A DNA stretch of 64,000 bases from Pelomonas sp. BJYL3 (GCF_027257975.1 NZ_JANZKX010000002.1:62001-126000); one strand, 5' to 3'; numbered from the stretch's first letter, positions 1-10,467 are shown. Translations and numbers: made by a program. Notes: a model not told the origin generated them from the letters alone.

Positions 1-1807
1 GGATCTTGCCGTCGTCCTGCGTGACCTTGGCGTAGTAGAAGTGCTCGCCCACGGCTGGCGTGACGGTGGCCGTGGCGGTGCTGGCCAGCGTGCTGACCGT
101 GCCGTTGCGCCTGGGCACGCCCTCGATGATCTGGACGCTGGCCACGCTGCGGCCCGCGCTGTTGGCAAAGCCCACGCTCAGCTGCAGCGGTCCGCTGTTG
201 CTGAAGCGCTCGCCCATCAGATGGCCGTTGGCCTGCAGCACCAGCTGCGAGTTCTTGTCCATGGTGGCGAACACGCGGCGGGCCTTGAGCGCATCCAGGA
301 AGGCCGTGCGGCCCAGGGTCGTGCCGTTGGGAATCAGCACACCGGTGCGGTTGGTGTAGGACTTGCCCCAGTTCGCGCAGTGGTTGTCCTGGTTGCTCGC
401 CGGCGCGACATGGAAGCCCCGCTCCAGCAGCAGGTTGAAGGCATCCTCGTAGCTGCTGCGGCCGGTTTCGGTCTCGCTGGTGTTGCTGGAAAAGGCCGAG
501 GTGTTGAGGATCTCGGCCAGCACCATGACCTCGTCCCCGTCGGCGCTGTAGGCCAGGGCCGTGCCGTTGATGGCGAACTGGCCGGAGGTCTCGGGGTGGT
601 TGAACTGGCCGATCAGGCCCTGGCTGCGCATCACCCCGTACAGCGCGGCGTAGTCGCTCTTGGCCACGTAGCGGTCGCCGAAGAGCTCGTTGCCGCTGCT
701 GTATTCCCAGGCAAGGAGCTCGTTGCTGTTGAAGATGTTGAGGTGGCCGCCATTGTTGATCACGCCCCACTCCAAGCCGTACAGCGCCAGGAAGCCCGGA
801 TTGGCCGCGTTGAAGCTGCTGGCTGCCGAGAGGCCGGCCTGGTAGCGGCTGCGCGCGGTGGCGGGGCTGGCGGAGGTATTGGTCCCGGAGGAGCCGTCGA
901 AGTAGTGGTTGTGCTCCGAGGTCATCAGCACGTCCAGGCCCGCATTGCGGCCATAGACAAAGGCATCGGTCGGGCCGTAGGCACCGGTCTGTGCAGGCTG
1001 GGACGAGGTGCAGCTGCCCACCGCGCCGCCGCCGTCGGAGTCATTGGTCTGGCTGTGCAGGTTGGCGTAGTAGACGGTGAAGGGCAAGGCGCCGGTCGCC
1101 GCGACCGACTGGATGCGTGCCCGCGGCGACTCTCCCGCCTCCGGTGCGGTACGCAGCGGCGCGAAGGCCGGCATCTGCGGGCCGGCCGGACGCCCGACCT
1201 GGAAGCCCCAGCGCTGCTGCACCTCATGCCCCTGGGCCCGGGCCCAGAGCGCAGTGCGGCGGGCCTCGCCGCTTGACGGCGCAGCCTGCGCCACCTCGCC
1301 GGGCACCGCGACGGCCGTCAGCCGCGCCTCGTAGCGGCCTTCGGGCAAGACCTGACCCTGGGCATCCAGCCCATCCCAGGCCTGCATCAGCGTCAGGGGC
1401 CGACCGCCCCAGACCGCCTCGCCGACCAGCACGCGGCGCTGCTGCTGGCGCTCGTCCACCAGGGCGATCTGCCAGGCAAACACCTGCCCGGGCGCCATGC
1501 CCGGGTAGCTGAGGTTCACCGCCAGCTCGCGTGCCGCCTGGCCGTTGGCCGTGCGGTACGGCAGGTAGAGGCTGGCATCGAATTCGTGGTGATCCGGAAA
1601 CTTGGCGGCCGGATTGACCAGGCCCTGAACCTCCTCCTGCTTCGCCGGAAGCGGCGTGCTGCCGCCCGGGGATTCACCCGAGCAGGCACTCAGCAGGGCG
1701 GCCGCGAGGGCCACCGGCCACAGGGCGGAGCCCCGGATTTGAGAGAGCAAAGGTTTGCGCATACGTTTGCGCACGCAGGCGACCGCAGTCGCAGAGACGG
1801 ATTTCAT
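1..1807 (-). CDS. PHP-type (CehA/McbA-like) metallohydrolase lipoprotein, C-terminus cut off by window edge
   Basis: The frame stays open from the ATG at 1807 to the left edge, so the C-terminus is missing. The N-terminus has a basic stretch, a hydrophobic segment and a lipobox (LLSAC followed by S), which predicts an exported lipoprotein. After a Pro-rich β-type region of about 230 residues come PHP-like metal motifs: ANLHSQT with a downstream DSDGG, TSEHNHYFDG, then HLN, FNHPE and QDNHCANWG. These fit the CehA/McbA branch of the PHP superfamily, which holds metal-dependent hydrolases; the substrate cannot be deduced. No strong ribosome-binding site was seen; a second ATG lies at 1762. The REP-like 13-mer lies inside the frame at 1346-1358 and reads as GQVLP on this strand. 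Confidence 0.75.
   Translation of the reverse strand, partial: MKSVSATAVACVRKRMRKPLLSQIRGSALWPVALAAALLSACSGESPGGSTPLPAKQEEVQGLVNPAAKFPDHHEFDASLYLPYRTANGQAARELAVNLSYPGMAPGQVFAWQIALVDERQQQRRVLVGEAVWGGRPLTLMQAWDGLDAQGQVLPEGRYEARLTAVAVPGEVAQAAPSSGEARRTALWARAQGHEVQQRWGFQVGRPAGPQMPAFAPLRTAPEAGESPRARIQSVAATGALPFTVYYANLHSQTNDSDGGGAVGSCTSSQPAQTGAYGPTDAFVYGRNAGLDVLMTSEHNHYFDGSSGTNTSASPATARSRYQAGLSAASSFNAANPGFLALYGLEWGVINNGGHLNIFNSNELLAWEYSSGNELFGDRYVAKSDYAALYGVMRSQGLIGQFNHPETSGQFAINGTALAYSADGDEVMVLAEILNTSAFSSNTSETETGRSSYEDAFNLLLERGFHVAPASNQDNHCANWGKSYTNRTGVLIPNGTTLGRTAFLDALKARRVFATMDKNSQLVLQANGHLMGERFSNSGPLQLSVGFANSAGRSVASVQIIEGVPRRNGTVSTLASTATATVTPAVGEHFYYAKVTQDDGKI
1346..1358 (+). repeat. REP-like 13-mer, copy 1 (in coding sequence)
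   Basis: Exact copy of CAAGACCTGACCC, preceded by GGG. It lies inside the PHP-type lipoprotein gene and encodes GQVLP on the minus strand. Confidence 0.7.
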
Positions 1808-1980
1808 GGGGACCAGGCCTTCCGTTGTTGTCGTGGATGGGTGCAGGCGTCCTCGGCGCCGGCGGGCCGGACTGTGCGGGGAGCGCGCGCCGGGATCAAT
1901 GAGGGTTTGCAGAGCCGGTGCATTCACCAATTCGTCAAGAAGTGGACTGCGTGCTGGCCCCGCCCTTCACGCGCCGCCCG

Positions 1981-2000
1981 CACTTGATCAAGCTCAAGTG
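1981..2000. promoter_or_regulatory. 20-bp palindrome resembling an FNR/Anr box
   Basis: CACTTGA-N6-TCAAGTG is a perfect 7-bp inverted repeat. The inner 14 bp (1984-1997) match the FNR/Anr consensus TTGAT-N4-ATCAA at nine of ten defined positions. It lies about 87 bp upstream of the Aer-like receptor start and in the same 279-bp spacer as the start of the divergent lipoprotein gene. Oxygen control of an aerotaxis receptor would make sense, but this is inference from the motif. Confidence 0.55.
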
Positions 2001-2086
2001 CCGACCCCCGGGTTCCCCCTAGGCTGTCGCTTGGTCGGGGTCGTGGGCCCGGCAGCAGGACGGCCTCGCGCCGATGGAGGTCCCCG

Positions 2087-3634
2087 ATGCGATTGAATGA
2101 ACCCGTGACCCAGCGAGAGCACCTGTTCCAGGACGAGCTGCTCGTCTCCACCACCGATGCCCAGGGCCGCATCACCCACTGCAACGCCGCCTTCTGCAGC
2201 GTCAGCGGCTACAGCTACCAGGAGTTGATGGGCCAGCCGCACAACCTCGTGCGCCATCCCGACATGCCGGAGGAGGCCTTCAAGGACATGTGGTCCACCA
2301 TCGGCCGCGGCCGCCCCTGGACCGGCATCGTCAAGAACCGGCGCAAGAATGGTGACCACTACTGGGTGCGCGCCAATGTGACGCCCATCCTGGAGCGCGG
2401 CAAGCCGGTGGGCTATATGTCGGTGCGCGAGGCGCCGACGCGCCAGGAGATCCAGGACGCCGAGCAGCTCTATGCCCGCCTGCGCGAGCAGCAGCGCAGT
2501 GGCATCCAGCGCATCCGCCTGCATGCCGGCCGGGTGCGGCGCACCGGGCTGCGTGACCTCCCCGCCCGCTGGCACCGGCTCAACATCACCCAGCGGCTGA
2601 TCGCGGGGCTGAGCGGCATCGGTCTGGGCGCTGCGGCCGCGAGCTGGCTGCTGCCCGGCTGGGGGGCCTGGGCGCCTGTGAGCGCGGCCCTGCTTGGCAG
2701 CGTTTGGCTGGTGATCTGGTTCCAGATCGACATCCAGCAGCGCCTGGACGATGCCGAGGAAGCCGCCAACCGCATCGCCAGCTGCAACCTGGTCGACGGG
2801 GTGGAGAACGTGCACCCGCATCCGGTGAGCGCCATCACGCGGGCACTGAGCCAGATCCAGATCAATCTGCGCGCCGTGATCGGCGACGCCCGCGAAGAGG
2901 TGCGGGGCACCGTGCAGACCACGGCCGAGCTGGCGCGGGCGGGGCAGGACCTGTCGGACCGCACCGAGCACCAGGCCAGCGCCGTGCAGCGCTCGGCGGC
3001 CAGCATGGAGCAGATCGCCACCACGGTGCGCCAGACGGCGGACACCGCCAGCCAGGTGGCGGCGCAATCGACCTCGGCCGCCGGCGCGGCCCAGCGCAGC
3101 GGGGATGCCGTGGGGCGCGTCAACAGCGCGTTCACGGCCATCGAGGCCTCGTCCCGGCGCATCGGGGACATCGTGCAGGTCATCGAGGGCATCGCCTTCC
3201 AGACCAACATCCTGGCGCTCAACGCCGCCGTGGAGGCCGCCCGCGCGGGCGAATCGGGCCGCGGCTTCGCGGTGGTCGCCAGCGAGGTGCGTGCCCTGGC
3301 CCAGCGCAGCGCCACCGCGGCCAAGGAGGTGCGCCAGGTGATCCAGGCCTCGGTCGAGCAGGTCGCGCAGAGTGCCCGCGAGATGGACGAGGCCAACGAG
3401 ACCATCCGTCGCACCGTCGGCGAAGTGAACCGCGTCGGCACCATGATGGCCGAGATCCGGCGCGCCACCACCGAGCAGTCCAGCGGCATTGCCGAGGTCA
3501 ACACCGCGGTCACCACGCTGGACCGCATGACCCAGGAGAACTCCGCCATGGTCGAGCAGACCACGGCGGCGGTGGAGGCCCTGCTGCAGCGCTCGGACAC
3601 GCTCAAGCGTTCGCTGGAGGTGTTCAGGGCCTGA
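2087..3634 (+). CDS. Aer-like methyl-accepting chemotaxis protein (PAS-TM-signalling domain)
   Basis: A 515-residue chemoreceptor with the Aer layout. Residues about 10-110 form a PAS domain ([31 protein letters not shown]) of the type that binds FAD in aerotaxis receptors. A hydrophobic hairpin lies around residues 165-210 and a cytoplasmic signalling domain ends the protein, with the conserved hairpin tip ([20 protein letters not shown]). There is no periplasmic sensor domain, so the signal is probably sensed inside the cell, for example redox or oxygen. GGAGG sits six bases before the ATG. No C-terminal CheR-binding pentapeptide is present. No che genes are nearby, so it must work with a chemotaxis cluster elsewhere. 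An FNR-like palindrome lies upstream. Confidence 0.9.
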   Translation: MRLNEPVTQREHLFQDELLVSTTDAQGRITHCNAAFCSVSGYSYQELMGQPHNLVRHPDMPEEAFKDMWSTIGRGRPWTGIVKNRRKNGDHYWVRANVTPILERGKPVGYMSVREAPTRQEIQDAEQLYARLREQQRSGIQRIRLHAGRVRRTGLRDLPARWHRLNITQRLIAGLSGIGLGAAAASWLLPGWGAWAPVSAALLGSVWLVIWFQIDIQQRLDDAEEAANRIASCNLVDGVENVHPHPVSAITRALSQIQINLRAVIGDAREEVRGTVQTTAELARAGQDLSDRTEHQASAVQRSAASMEQIATTVRQTADTASQVAAQSTSAAGAAQRSGDAVGRVNSAFTAIEASSRRIGDIVQVIEGIAFQTNILALNAAVEAARAGESGRGFAVVASEVRALAQRSATAAKEVRQVIQASVEQVAQSAREMDEANETIRRTVGEVNRVGTMMAEIRRATTEQSSGIAEVNTAVTTLDRMTQENSAMVEQTTAAVEALLQRSDTLKRSLEVFRA

Positions 3635-3774
3635 GCGTAGGCAGCCGGCGCGTCCCGGCGCTTTCTGACCGCACGCAGCTCGCCCTGGTGGGGCGGCGCC
3701 GCAGGCGCAGCGCTGGACAATGGCGGCCGGACGCCGGGCGCTTGAGCCGTCCGCCCGCCCGCACCAGGAGTTCC

Positions 3775-4470
3775 ATGCAGACACGACGCTTCTTCACCCT
3801 GCTCTGGCGGGTCAATGCCCTGATCATCCTCGTGGTCGGACTCCTCGCGACCGCCCTCCTGGCAGCCGCCGGCTATCTGCTGCTCAAGGACGCGATGCGG
3901 ACACGGCATGTGGACGACATAGCCAGCACGGCGTTGGGCGACGTCCGGGACAGCCGGGCGGAGCTCGGTGCCTTCGGCCCCATCCACGGCAGTCCGCTGC
4001 TGCGCGCGCCGCTGACCGTGCAGCAGACCTATGCGCTGGGCTCGGGCTCCAAGGAAGCCGGCTCCGTGCGGAACTATCTCTACGTCGACCCATCCCGGCG
4101 CTCGGCCCACTGGCTGCTCCCGTCAATGGACAGCGTCATTCTCAGTTCCGAAGCGCTGCCTTCCAGTGAATACGGGAGCAAGACGCGGGAGGCCGTCGCC
4201 TACGTCCATGTCACCGTCAGCGTCGACAGCAGCGGCGACGAGCGGCTCTCGGCCTCGGACGCCCAGCAGATCGCGGTGTCGGCGCCGGACGGCAAGGGCT
4301 ACCGCCTGCTTGCCGACAAGGCAGACCGGCTTCTGGACGCCCGACTGCTGGACAGCGGCCGGCTGTTCATCCTGTATGCCAAGGGCAAGAAGCTGACGGC
4401 CATCGAGCTGGATGCACGCGATCTCTCGTCGCCGCTGGTCAGCTACGAGCTGCCGGCCTCGATCCAGTAG
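3775..4470 (+). CDS. Hypothetical single-pass membrane protein
   Basis: A 231-residue protein of unknown function. Residues about 10-40 form one strongly hydrophobic segment (ALIILVVGLLATALLAAAGYLLL) behind a short basic N-terminus, so the rest, about 190 residues, should lie in the periplasm. The soluble part is mixed alpha/beta, with no cysteines and no catalytic motif that I recognise. The open frame extends upstream inside the chemoreceptor gene, but GGAG four bases before the ATG at 3775 and the start of the hydrophobic segment fix this start. It follows the receptor on the same strand after 140 bp and could be co-transcribed. Confidence 0.7.
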   Translation: MQTRRFFTLLWRVNALIILVVGLLATALLAAAGYLLLKDAMRTRHVDDIASTALGDVRDSRAELGAFGPIHGSPLLRAPLTVQQTYALGSGSKEAGSVRNYLYVDPSRRSAHWLLPSMDSVILSSEALPSSEYGSKTREAVAYVHVTVSVDSSGDERLSASDAQQIAVSAPDGKGYRLLADKADRLLDARLLDSGRLFILYAKGKKLTAIELDARDLSSPLVSYELPASIQ

Positions 4471-4493
4471 CGGGCTGCCCAGGCCTTCGATGG

Positions 4494-4506
4494 CAAGACC
4501 TGACCC
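4494..4506 (+). repeat. REP-like 13-mer, copy 2, with an inverted partner
   Basis: Exact CAAGACCTGACCC between convergent genes. Its CTGACCCCG (4500-4508) is matched by an inverted CGGGGTCAG at 4549-4557, so this copy could form a hairpin with a loop of about 40 nt, as paired REP units do. Confidence 0.7.
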
Positions 4507-4587
4507 CGCGCAGGGGCCCTGGCCGCTTCAGCGCTTGCCGGCAGCGTCCGGGGTCAGGGGCGCCTCGCTGCCCCTGGCGGTGCCGGC

Positions 4588-6060
4588 TCAGGCCCGCCGC
4601 AACAGCTCGCAGGCCAGCTGTCCCACCCGCGCCAGCGCCTGCGGGTGGCGATCCGTCCAGTCGGCGCCGACGCCGATGCGCACGCAGTTCTTGAAGCGCT
4701 CGTGGGCGCTGAACAGCCGCCCCGGCGCGACCAGGATGCCCTCGGCCTGGGCGGCCTCGAACAGCGCCTGCGCGTCCAGGCCCCGCGGCAACTCCACCCA
4801 CAGCAGGAAGCCGCCGGGCGGGTCGCTCACCCGCGTGCCGGGCGGGAAGTGCTCGGCCAGCAGACTGCGGGCCTCTTCCAGCCGTGCCGCCGCCCAGCTG
4901 CGCAGCTGGCGCATGCCCGCCAGATAGCCGGCCTGCGCGAGCAACTCGGCCATGGCCAGCTCGATCACCGCCGTCTGGGCACCCTGCACGTTGTTGAGCT
5001 GGCGCAGGCGCGCGGTCCAGCGCCCGGCTTCCACCCAGCCCAGGCGCAGGCCCGGCGCCACCGTCTTGGTGAAGGAGTCGCACAGCATGACGTGGCCGGT
5101 AGTGTCGAAGCTCTTCACCGTGCGCCGCAGCTCGTCGCTGAAGACCAGGTCGTTGTAGACCGCATCCTCGATGACGGCGAAATCGTGCTGGCTGGCCATC
5201 TGCGCCAGCCGCCGGCGCTCGGCCAGGGGCATGCAGCTTCCCAGGGGATTGCTCAGCGTGGGCACCACCAGCACCGCCTTGACCGGCTGGGTGTCCAGCG
5301 CCAGCTGCAGCGCGTCCAGTGACAGGCCGTGGCGCGGATGGGTGGGGATCTCCAGGGCCTTGAGGTGCAGGCTCTGCAGCAGCTCCAGGAAGGAGTAGTG
5401 CGTGGGGGATTCGATGGCCACCACATCGCCCGGCTGCGTCACGGAACGCAGGCACAGGCTGATGGCTTCCATGCAGCCGGCGGTCAGGGTGATGCGCTCC
5501 GGATCCAGGCTGCAGCCCAGGCCCAGGGCATAGCGCGCCAGCGCCTGGCGCGCCACCTCGTGCCCGTTGGGGCCCGGGTATTCGCACAGGAGATGGCGGT
5601 GGCGCTGCACGGCGCGCACCAGGGTGCGGCGCACGCGATCTGCGTCCAGCATGGCCGCCCCCGGCGTGCCGCTGCTGAAGCTCACCAGCGCCTGGCGGTC
5701 CTGGAGCCCCAGCAGGCGCTGGCCCAGCACGTCCACATGCACCGGCTGCGCCCGCCGCGGCACCCGGCCCACCGTGGGCTCGGGCAGCTGGGTCGAGCGG
5801 CTGGCCGCGACAAAGAAGCCCGAGCGCGGCCGGGCGACAACCAGACGGGCGTCCTCCAGCCAGTGGTAGGCCTGCACCACGGTGCTGAGCGCCACGCCGT
5901 ACTGGCGGGCCGTCTCCCGCACCGAAGGCAGGCGCTGGCCGCGCGCCAGGCTGCCCTGGCGTATGGCCTCGGCCAGGGTGTGGGCGATGCGCAGGTACAG
6001 CGCGCCGCCCTCCTGCGGACGGGCGGTGGCGGGGGATTCAGGCAGCGCTGCGGCAGTCAT
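4588..6060 (-). CDS. MocR-type transcriptional regulator (GntR HTH fused to aminotransferase-like domain)
   Basis: About 490 residues. Residues about 15-85 are a GntR winged helix (LPSVRETARQYGVALSTVVQAYHWLE), followed by a linker and a fold-type I aminotransferase-like domain. The PLP lysine motif is visible (SFTKTVAPGLRLGW), as is the upstream NPLGSCMP loop. MocR proteins normally sense PLP or an amino compound and control a neighbouring gene. The ATG at 6060 is preferred over a GTG at 6063; neither has a clear ribosome-binding site. It is divergent from a DUF2917 gene across a spacer containing an inverted repeat and a direct repeat (6071-6130), which are candidate binding sites. Confidence 0.88.
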   Translation of the reverse strand: MTAAALPESPATARPQEGGALYLRIAHTLAEAIRQGSLARGQRLPSVRETARQYGVALSTVVQAYHWLEDARLVVARPRSGFFVAASRSTQLPEPTVGRVPRRAQPVHVDVLGQRLLGLQDRQALVSFSSGTPGAAMLDADRVRRTLVRAVQRHRHLLCEYPGPNGHEVARQALARYALGLGCSLDPERITLTAGCMEAISLCLRSVTQPGDVVAIESPTHYSFLELLQSLHLKALEIPTHPRHGLSLDALQLALDTQPVKAVLVVPTLSNPLGSCMPLAERRRLAQMASQHDFAVIEDAVYNDLVFSDELRRTVKSFDTTGHVMLCDSFTKTVAPGLRLGWVEAGRWTARLRQLNNVQGAQTAVIELAMAELLAQAGYLAGMRQLRSWAAARLEEARSLLAEHFPPGTRVSDPPGGFLLWVELPRGLDAQALFEAAQAEGILVAPGRLFSAHERFKNCVRIGVGADWTDRHPQALARVGQLACELLRRA

Positions 6061-6070
6061 CACGGGATTG

Positions 6071-6130
6071 TGTACTGGCCGGCAAGCGGGCAGGCAGTAC
6101 AGATGCCCGGCCCCTCAACCCATACAGATG
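6071..6130. promoter_or_regulatory. Candidate MocR operator: inverted plus direct repeats
   Basis: TGTACTG (6071-6077) is inverted as CAGTACA (6095-6101). The octamer TACAGATG occurs at 6098-6105 and again at 6123-6130, 25 bp apart. Three half-sites of this kind between a MocR gene and its divergent neighbour fit the arrangement described for MocR regulators, which bind direct and inverted repeats. The assignment is inferred from position. Confidence 0.5.
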
Positions 6131-6211
6131 GCTCGACCACGCCACTGTCCTGCCGGCCTTCGCCGCGGCCTGTGTCTGGCGGCCGGGCCGGGGCGCCGCG
6201 ACAGTGGAGGC

Positions 6212-6532
6212 ATGGACACCACCCTGCCGCCCCCCTCCTCGCGCTCATCCACCCACGCCCTGCGCCCCGCGCCCAGGGCGGCCGCGGTGCCGGAACCCCT
6301 GCCGGCCAGCCAGCTGCTGGTGCTGGCCGCCAGCGGCCACAGCCAGGCCCTGGACTGCCCCGCCGGCGGTGAGCTCCGCATCCTGCAGGGGCGGGTGTGG
6401 ATCAGCCGTGAAGGCCACGCCGAGGACCTGTTCCTGGACAGCGGCGAGGTGCTGCGCTTGCAGGAAGCGGCCCGCCTGCACCTCAGCGCCGAACAGGCGG
6501 CACCGGCCTGGGTGCGCCTGGCGCCCGAGTGA
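6212..6532 (+). CDS. DUF2917 domain protein
   Basis: A 106-residue protein with a Pro/Ala-rich N-terminus of about 35 residues and a compact β-rich domain (LDCPAGGELRILQGRVWISREGHAEDLFLDSGEVLRL), which I recognise as the DUF2917 pattern: a small cupin-like domain of unknown function found mostly in Burkholderiales. GTGGAGG sits directly before the ATG. It is divergent from the MocR regulator, a common pairing in this group, so it is the likely target of that regulator. No signal peptide or metal-binding cluster was seen. Confidence 0.7.
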   Translation: MDTTLPPPSSRSSTHALRPAPRAAAVPEPLPASQLLVLAASGHSQALDCPAGGELRILQGRVWISREGHAEDLFLDSGEVLRLQEAARLHLSAEQAAPAWVRLAPE

Positions 6533-6626
6533 AGCCGGGCCCTGCCCTGCGATAATCCGCGCCTTCCCCAAAAAAGGTCTGGCCAGCGCGCGGTGTCGTC
6601 CGCAGCGGGCACGGACTCCCGAACCC

Positions 6627-8255
<1,629 letters not shown>

Positions 8256-8276
8256 GCGCGTCGCGCCTGCCGGAGC

Positions 8277-8302
8277 AAGGGGCTGCCGCGGCAGCCCCTT
8301 TT
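8277..8302 (+). terminator. Intrinsic terminator of prfC
   Basis: AAGGGGCTGCCG/CGGCAGCCCCTT is a perfect 24-bp palindrome (8277-8300) followed by TT. It sits between prfC and the convergent outer-membrane gene and could serve both. Confidence 0.85.
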
Positions 8303-8327
8303 GCATGGCGGACTGGCCCTTCAGGCC

Positions 8328-8873
8328 TCAGAACTGGTACTGCAGGGCCAGGTAGTAGGCGTTGACCTTGCTCTTGCCATAGCGCTCGGCACCGAGCTTG
8401 AAGGCCCAGCCGCTGCCCAGGCCGTAGCGCAGGCCGGCGCCCAGGGTCGGATCGGTCACGGTGTCCAGGCGGCGGCCGGTGGTGGAGCCCACCATCTTCG
8501 TGCGGCCGATGCCCGCGCGACCGAACACGCCCCAGCCCTCGCTCAGCGCCAGGGTGCCTTCCACGGCAAGGCCCACGTGCCGGTCGGGGATCTGGTAGGC
8601 GTCCGTGCGGCCGAAGAGCTCGGGAAAGCGGATGAAGCTCAGCTCGCGCGTGAAGCCCTCCACCGCCAGCTGCTCGCTGACGCGCCAGCCCACGGCCATA
8701 CCCAGCGATGGGTCGGCGCCCTCCTTGTAGGCCGGCCCGCTGCCATCGGCCTTGCCGACGGACAGCGCCACATAAACGCCTGGTTCCGCGGCCCGGGCCG
8801 AAGCCGCGAAGCCCCACGCCAGGGCGATGCCGGCCATCGCCAGGGCCCTGCGCCACGTCTTGTGTCTGCTCAT
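8328..8873 (-). CDS. Small outer-membrane β-barrel protein
   Basis: A 181-residue precursor with a clear signal peptide (basic start, hydrophobic core, cleavage near ASARA|AEPG). The mature protein alternates polar and hydrophobic residues with Gly/Tyr turns and ends in LALQYQF, the C-terminal aromatic signature read by the BAM complex. Size and pattern fit an eight-strand barrel of the OmpW/OmpX/OmpA-barrel type. Function is unknown. GGAG lies about eight bases before the ATG. It is convergent with prfC. Confidence 0.75.
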   Translation of the reverse strand: MSRHKTWRRALAMAGIALAWGFAASARAAEPGVYVALSVGKADGSGPAYKEGADPSLGMAVGWRVSEQLAVEGFTRELSFIRFPELFGRTDAYQIPDRHVGLAVEGTLALSEGWGVFGRAGIGRTKMVGSTTGRRLDTVTDPTLGAGLRYGLGSGWAFKLGAERYGKSKVNAYYLALQYQF

Positions 8874-9010
8874 GGTGTCTCACTCCTCCTGTGTTCGTCG
8901 GAGCGCGAGCATAGGGCGTGGGACCCCGCCGGAGCGGCACTCCCCCTCCGTCCCCCCCTTCGCCCGGGCGCAGCTCGCCCAGGCCCGGTGCCCGTGGCCG
9001 GGCAGGACCC

Positions 9011-9565
9011 GTGGTGCGCACGGTACTGGCAAGCCCTGAGCGCAGCGCGCCAGGCATCTGGCACAGTGGCCGCCATCTCGCGGCCTGGCTGGCGCACCTG
9101 GGGCGCCGCACCCACAACGCCTTGCAGCTGCTGCTGGTGCTGGGATCGCTGCTCGCGCTGGTCGTGCTGCTCAATGCGCTGAGCGTGGGGCTGCTGGGCT
9201 ATCCGGACCTGCGGGTGATCGGCCACGACTCCGACGCCCACGTGCTGCACTGGTACGCCGACCGCTTTGCCGGCCAGTCCAGCAGCGTGCAGCTGCTGAG
9301 CATGCCGCTGTGGGTCTACCGGCTGCTGATGCTGGCCTGGGCGCTGTGGCTGGCACTGACCCTGCTGGGCGTGCTGCGCTGGGCCTGGGCCCACTTCAGC
9401 GAGGGCGGCGTGTGGCGGGCGGGCGGCCGGGCGCTCAGTCCGCCTTCCAGTCCTGCTGCCCGTAGCGGGACAGGATGCGCGCCAGTCGCTTGCTGCGGCG
9501 CAGCTCGGCGATGCCCTGGTCGAAATGCTCGACCAGCTGCGCGGCGTTGGGCAGGCGCGGGCTGA
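9011..9565 (+). CDS. Hypothetical two-TM membrane protein (start and end uncertain)
   Basis: Two strong hydrophobic segments (LQLLLVLGSLLALVVLLNAL and LLMLAWALWLALTLLGVL) flank a soluble loop of about 45 residues, which supports a real membrane protein on this strand. There is no ATG; GTG at 9011 follows an AGGA, and GTG at 8918 is an alternative. The last 43 codons run antisense into the C-terminus of the solute-binding protein gene and look non-coding (Pro/Arg/Ala-rich). The true C-terminus may have been lost by frameshift or loss of a stop near 9435. Function is unknown. Confidence 0.5.
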   Translation: MVRTVLASPERSAPGIWHSGRHLAAWLAHLGRRTHNALQLLLVLGSLLALVVLLNALSVGLLGYPDLRVIGHDSDAHVLHWYADRFAGQSSSVQLLSMPLWVYRLLMLAWALWLALTLLGVLRWAWAHFSEGGVWRAGGRALSPPSSPAARSGTGCAPVACCGAARRCPGRNARPAARRWAGAG

Positions 9566-10289
9566 AGCCCACATAGACCGGCGAGGCCTGCTGGCAGCCG
9601 GCCTCGCGGATCTTGTCCTGCAGGCGCAGCTGCTTGACCAGCATGTGCATCACCGCCGCGCTCTCGATGACGCCGTCCAGGCGCCCGCGGGCCAGGTTGC
9701 GCGCATTGACCTCGGCGGGATTGGCGCCGCGGGTCAGCACCACGCGGGCCTTGTTCTCCGGCCGGCTGATCCACTCGCCGAAAGCGAACTCGTATTCGTA
9801 GCCCGACACCACGGCCACCTGACGGAGCCCGTCGAGGTCGGAGGCCTGGCTGAAGCGCAGCGGGTTGCCGGCGGCCACGTAGAGGCAGTCGGCCGGCTCG
9901 CCCACGGCTTCATGGCCGATCAGCAGCCCCAGGCGCTGGGCCTGCTCGCGCGTCAGCTCGGGAGCGATGGCGGCCTGCCCCTCGCGCACCTGCTGCAGGG
10001 CGCGGTCCCAGGGCACGATCTGGTATTTCAGCTGCCAGGTGGGCGGCGCGAAGATCTCGCGCAGCATCTCCACCACATAGCCCGGCCTGTCGCTGTCGGG
10101 CTGGCAGTTGTAGGGGCACCAGGGGTCGGACAGCACCAGCAAGACCTGCCCCCCAGGCGCAACGCCGCTGGCCTGCGTCGCGGGCATGGCGCCCGCCCCC
10201 GGGGCCCCGGACTGCGCCCAGGCGCCCGGGACCCCGACCAGCAGGGCCCCCAGCAGCCACACCCAACGCCCGACAGCACGCAGGTTCAA
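9435..10289 (-). CDS. Periplasmic solute-binding protein, family 3 type (orphan)
   Basis: A 284-residue precursor. I choose TTG at 10289: AAGGAG lies five bases upstream, and this start puts a clean signal peptide first (RWVWLLGALLVGVPGAWAQ). An ATG at 10331 has no ribosome-binding site and would bury the signal peptide. The mature part has the family-3 pattern (GYVVEMLREIF, WDRALQQVREGQAAIAPELT, two-lobe spacing) and three or more cysteines near the ligand entrance. No permease or ATPase gene is adjacent, so it may be a stand-alone sensor or pair with a distant transporter. Confidence 0.75.
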   Translation of the reverse strand: MNLRAVGRWVWLLGALLVGVPGAWAQSGAPGAGAMPATQASGVAPGGQVLLVLSDPWCPYNCQPDSDRPGYVVEMLREIFAPPTWQLKYQIVPWDRALQQVREGQAAIAPELTREQAQRLGLLIGHEAVGEPADCLYVAAGNPLRFSQASDLDGLRQVAVVSGYEYEFAFGEWISRPENKARVVLTRGANPAEVNARNLARGRLDGVIESAAVMHMLVKQLRLQDKIREAGCQQASPVYVGFSPRLPNAAQLVEHFDQGIAELRRSKRLARILSRYGQQDWKAD

Positions 10290-10467
10290 ACGCTTCTCCT
10301 TGGCCGGCCAAGGCCGACGCAGCCGCCCCATTCTTGATGAGTCGCCCTGCGCAGGCAAGCGCGGGTCGGCCAGGGACCGGCACTTTCCCGGCCCTTCGTG
10401 AACACGGCCATGAACACAACCGTTTGCAGATGCAGCCGAAGCGCCAGCGGCGCGGGGCAGCGCCGGC

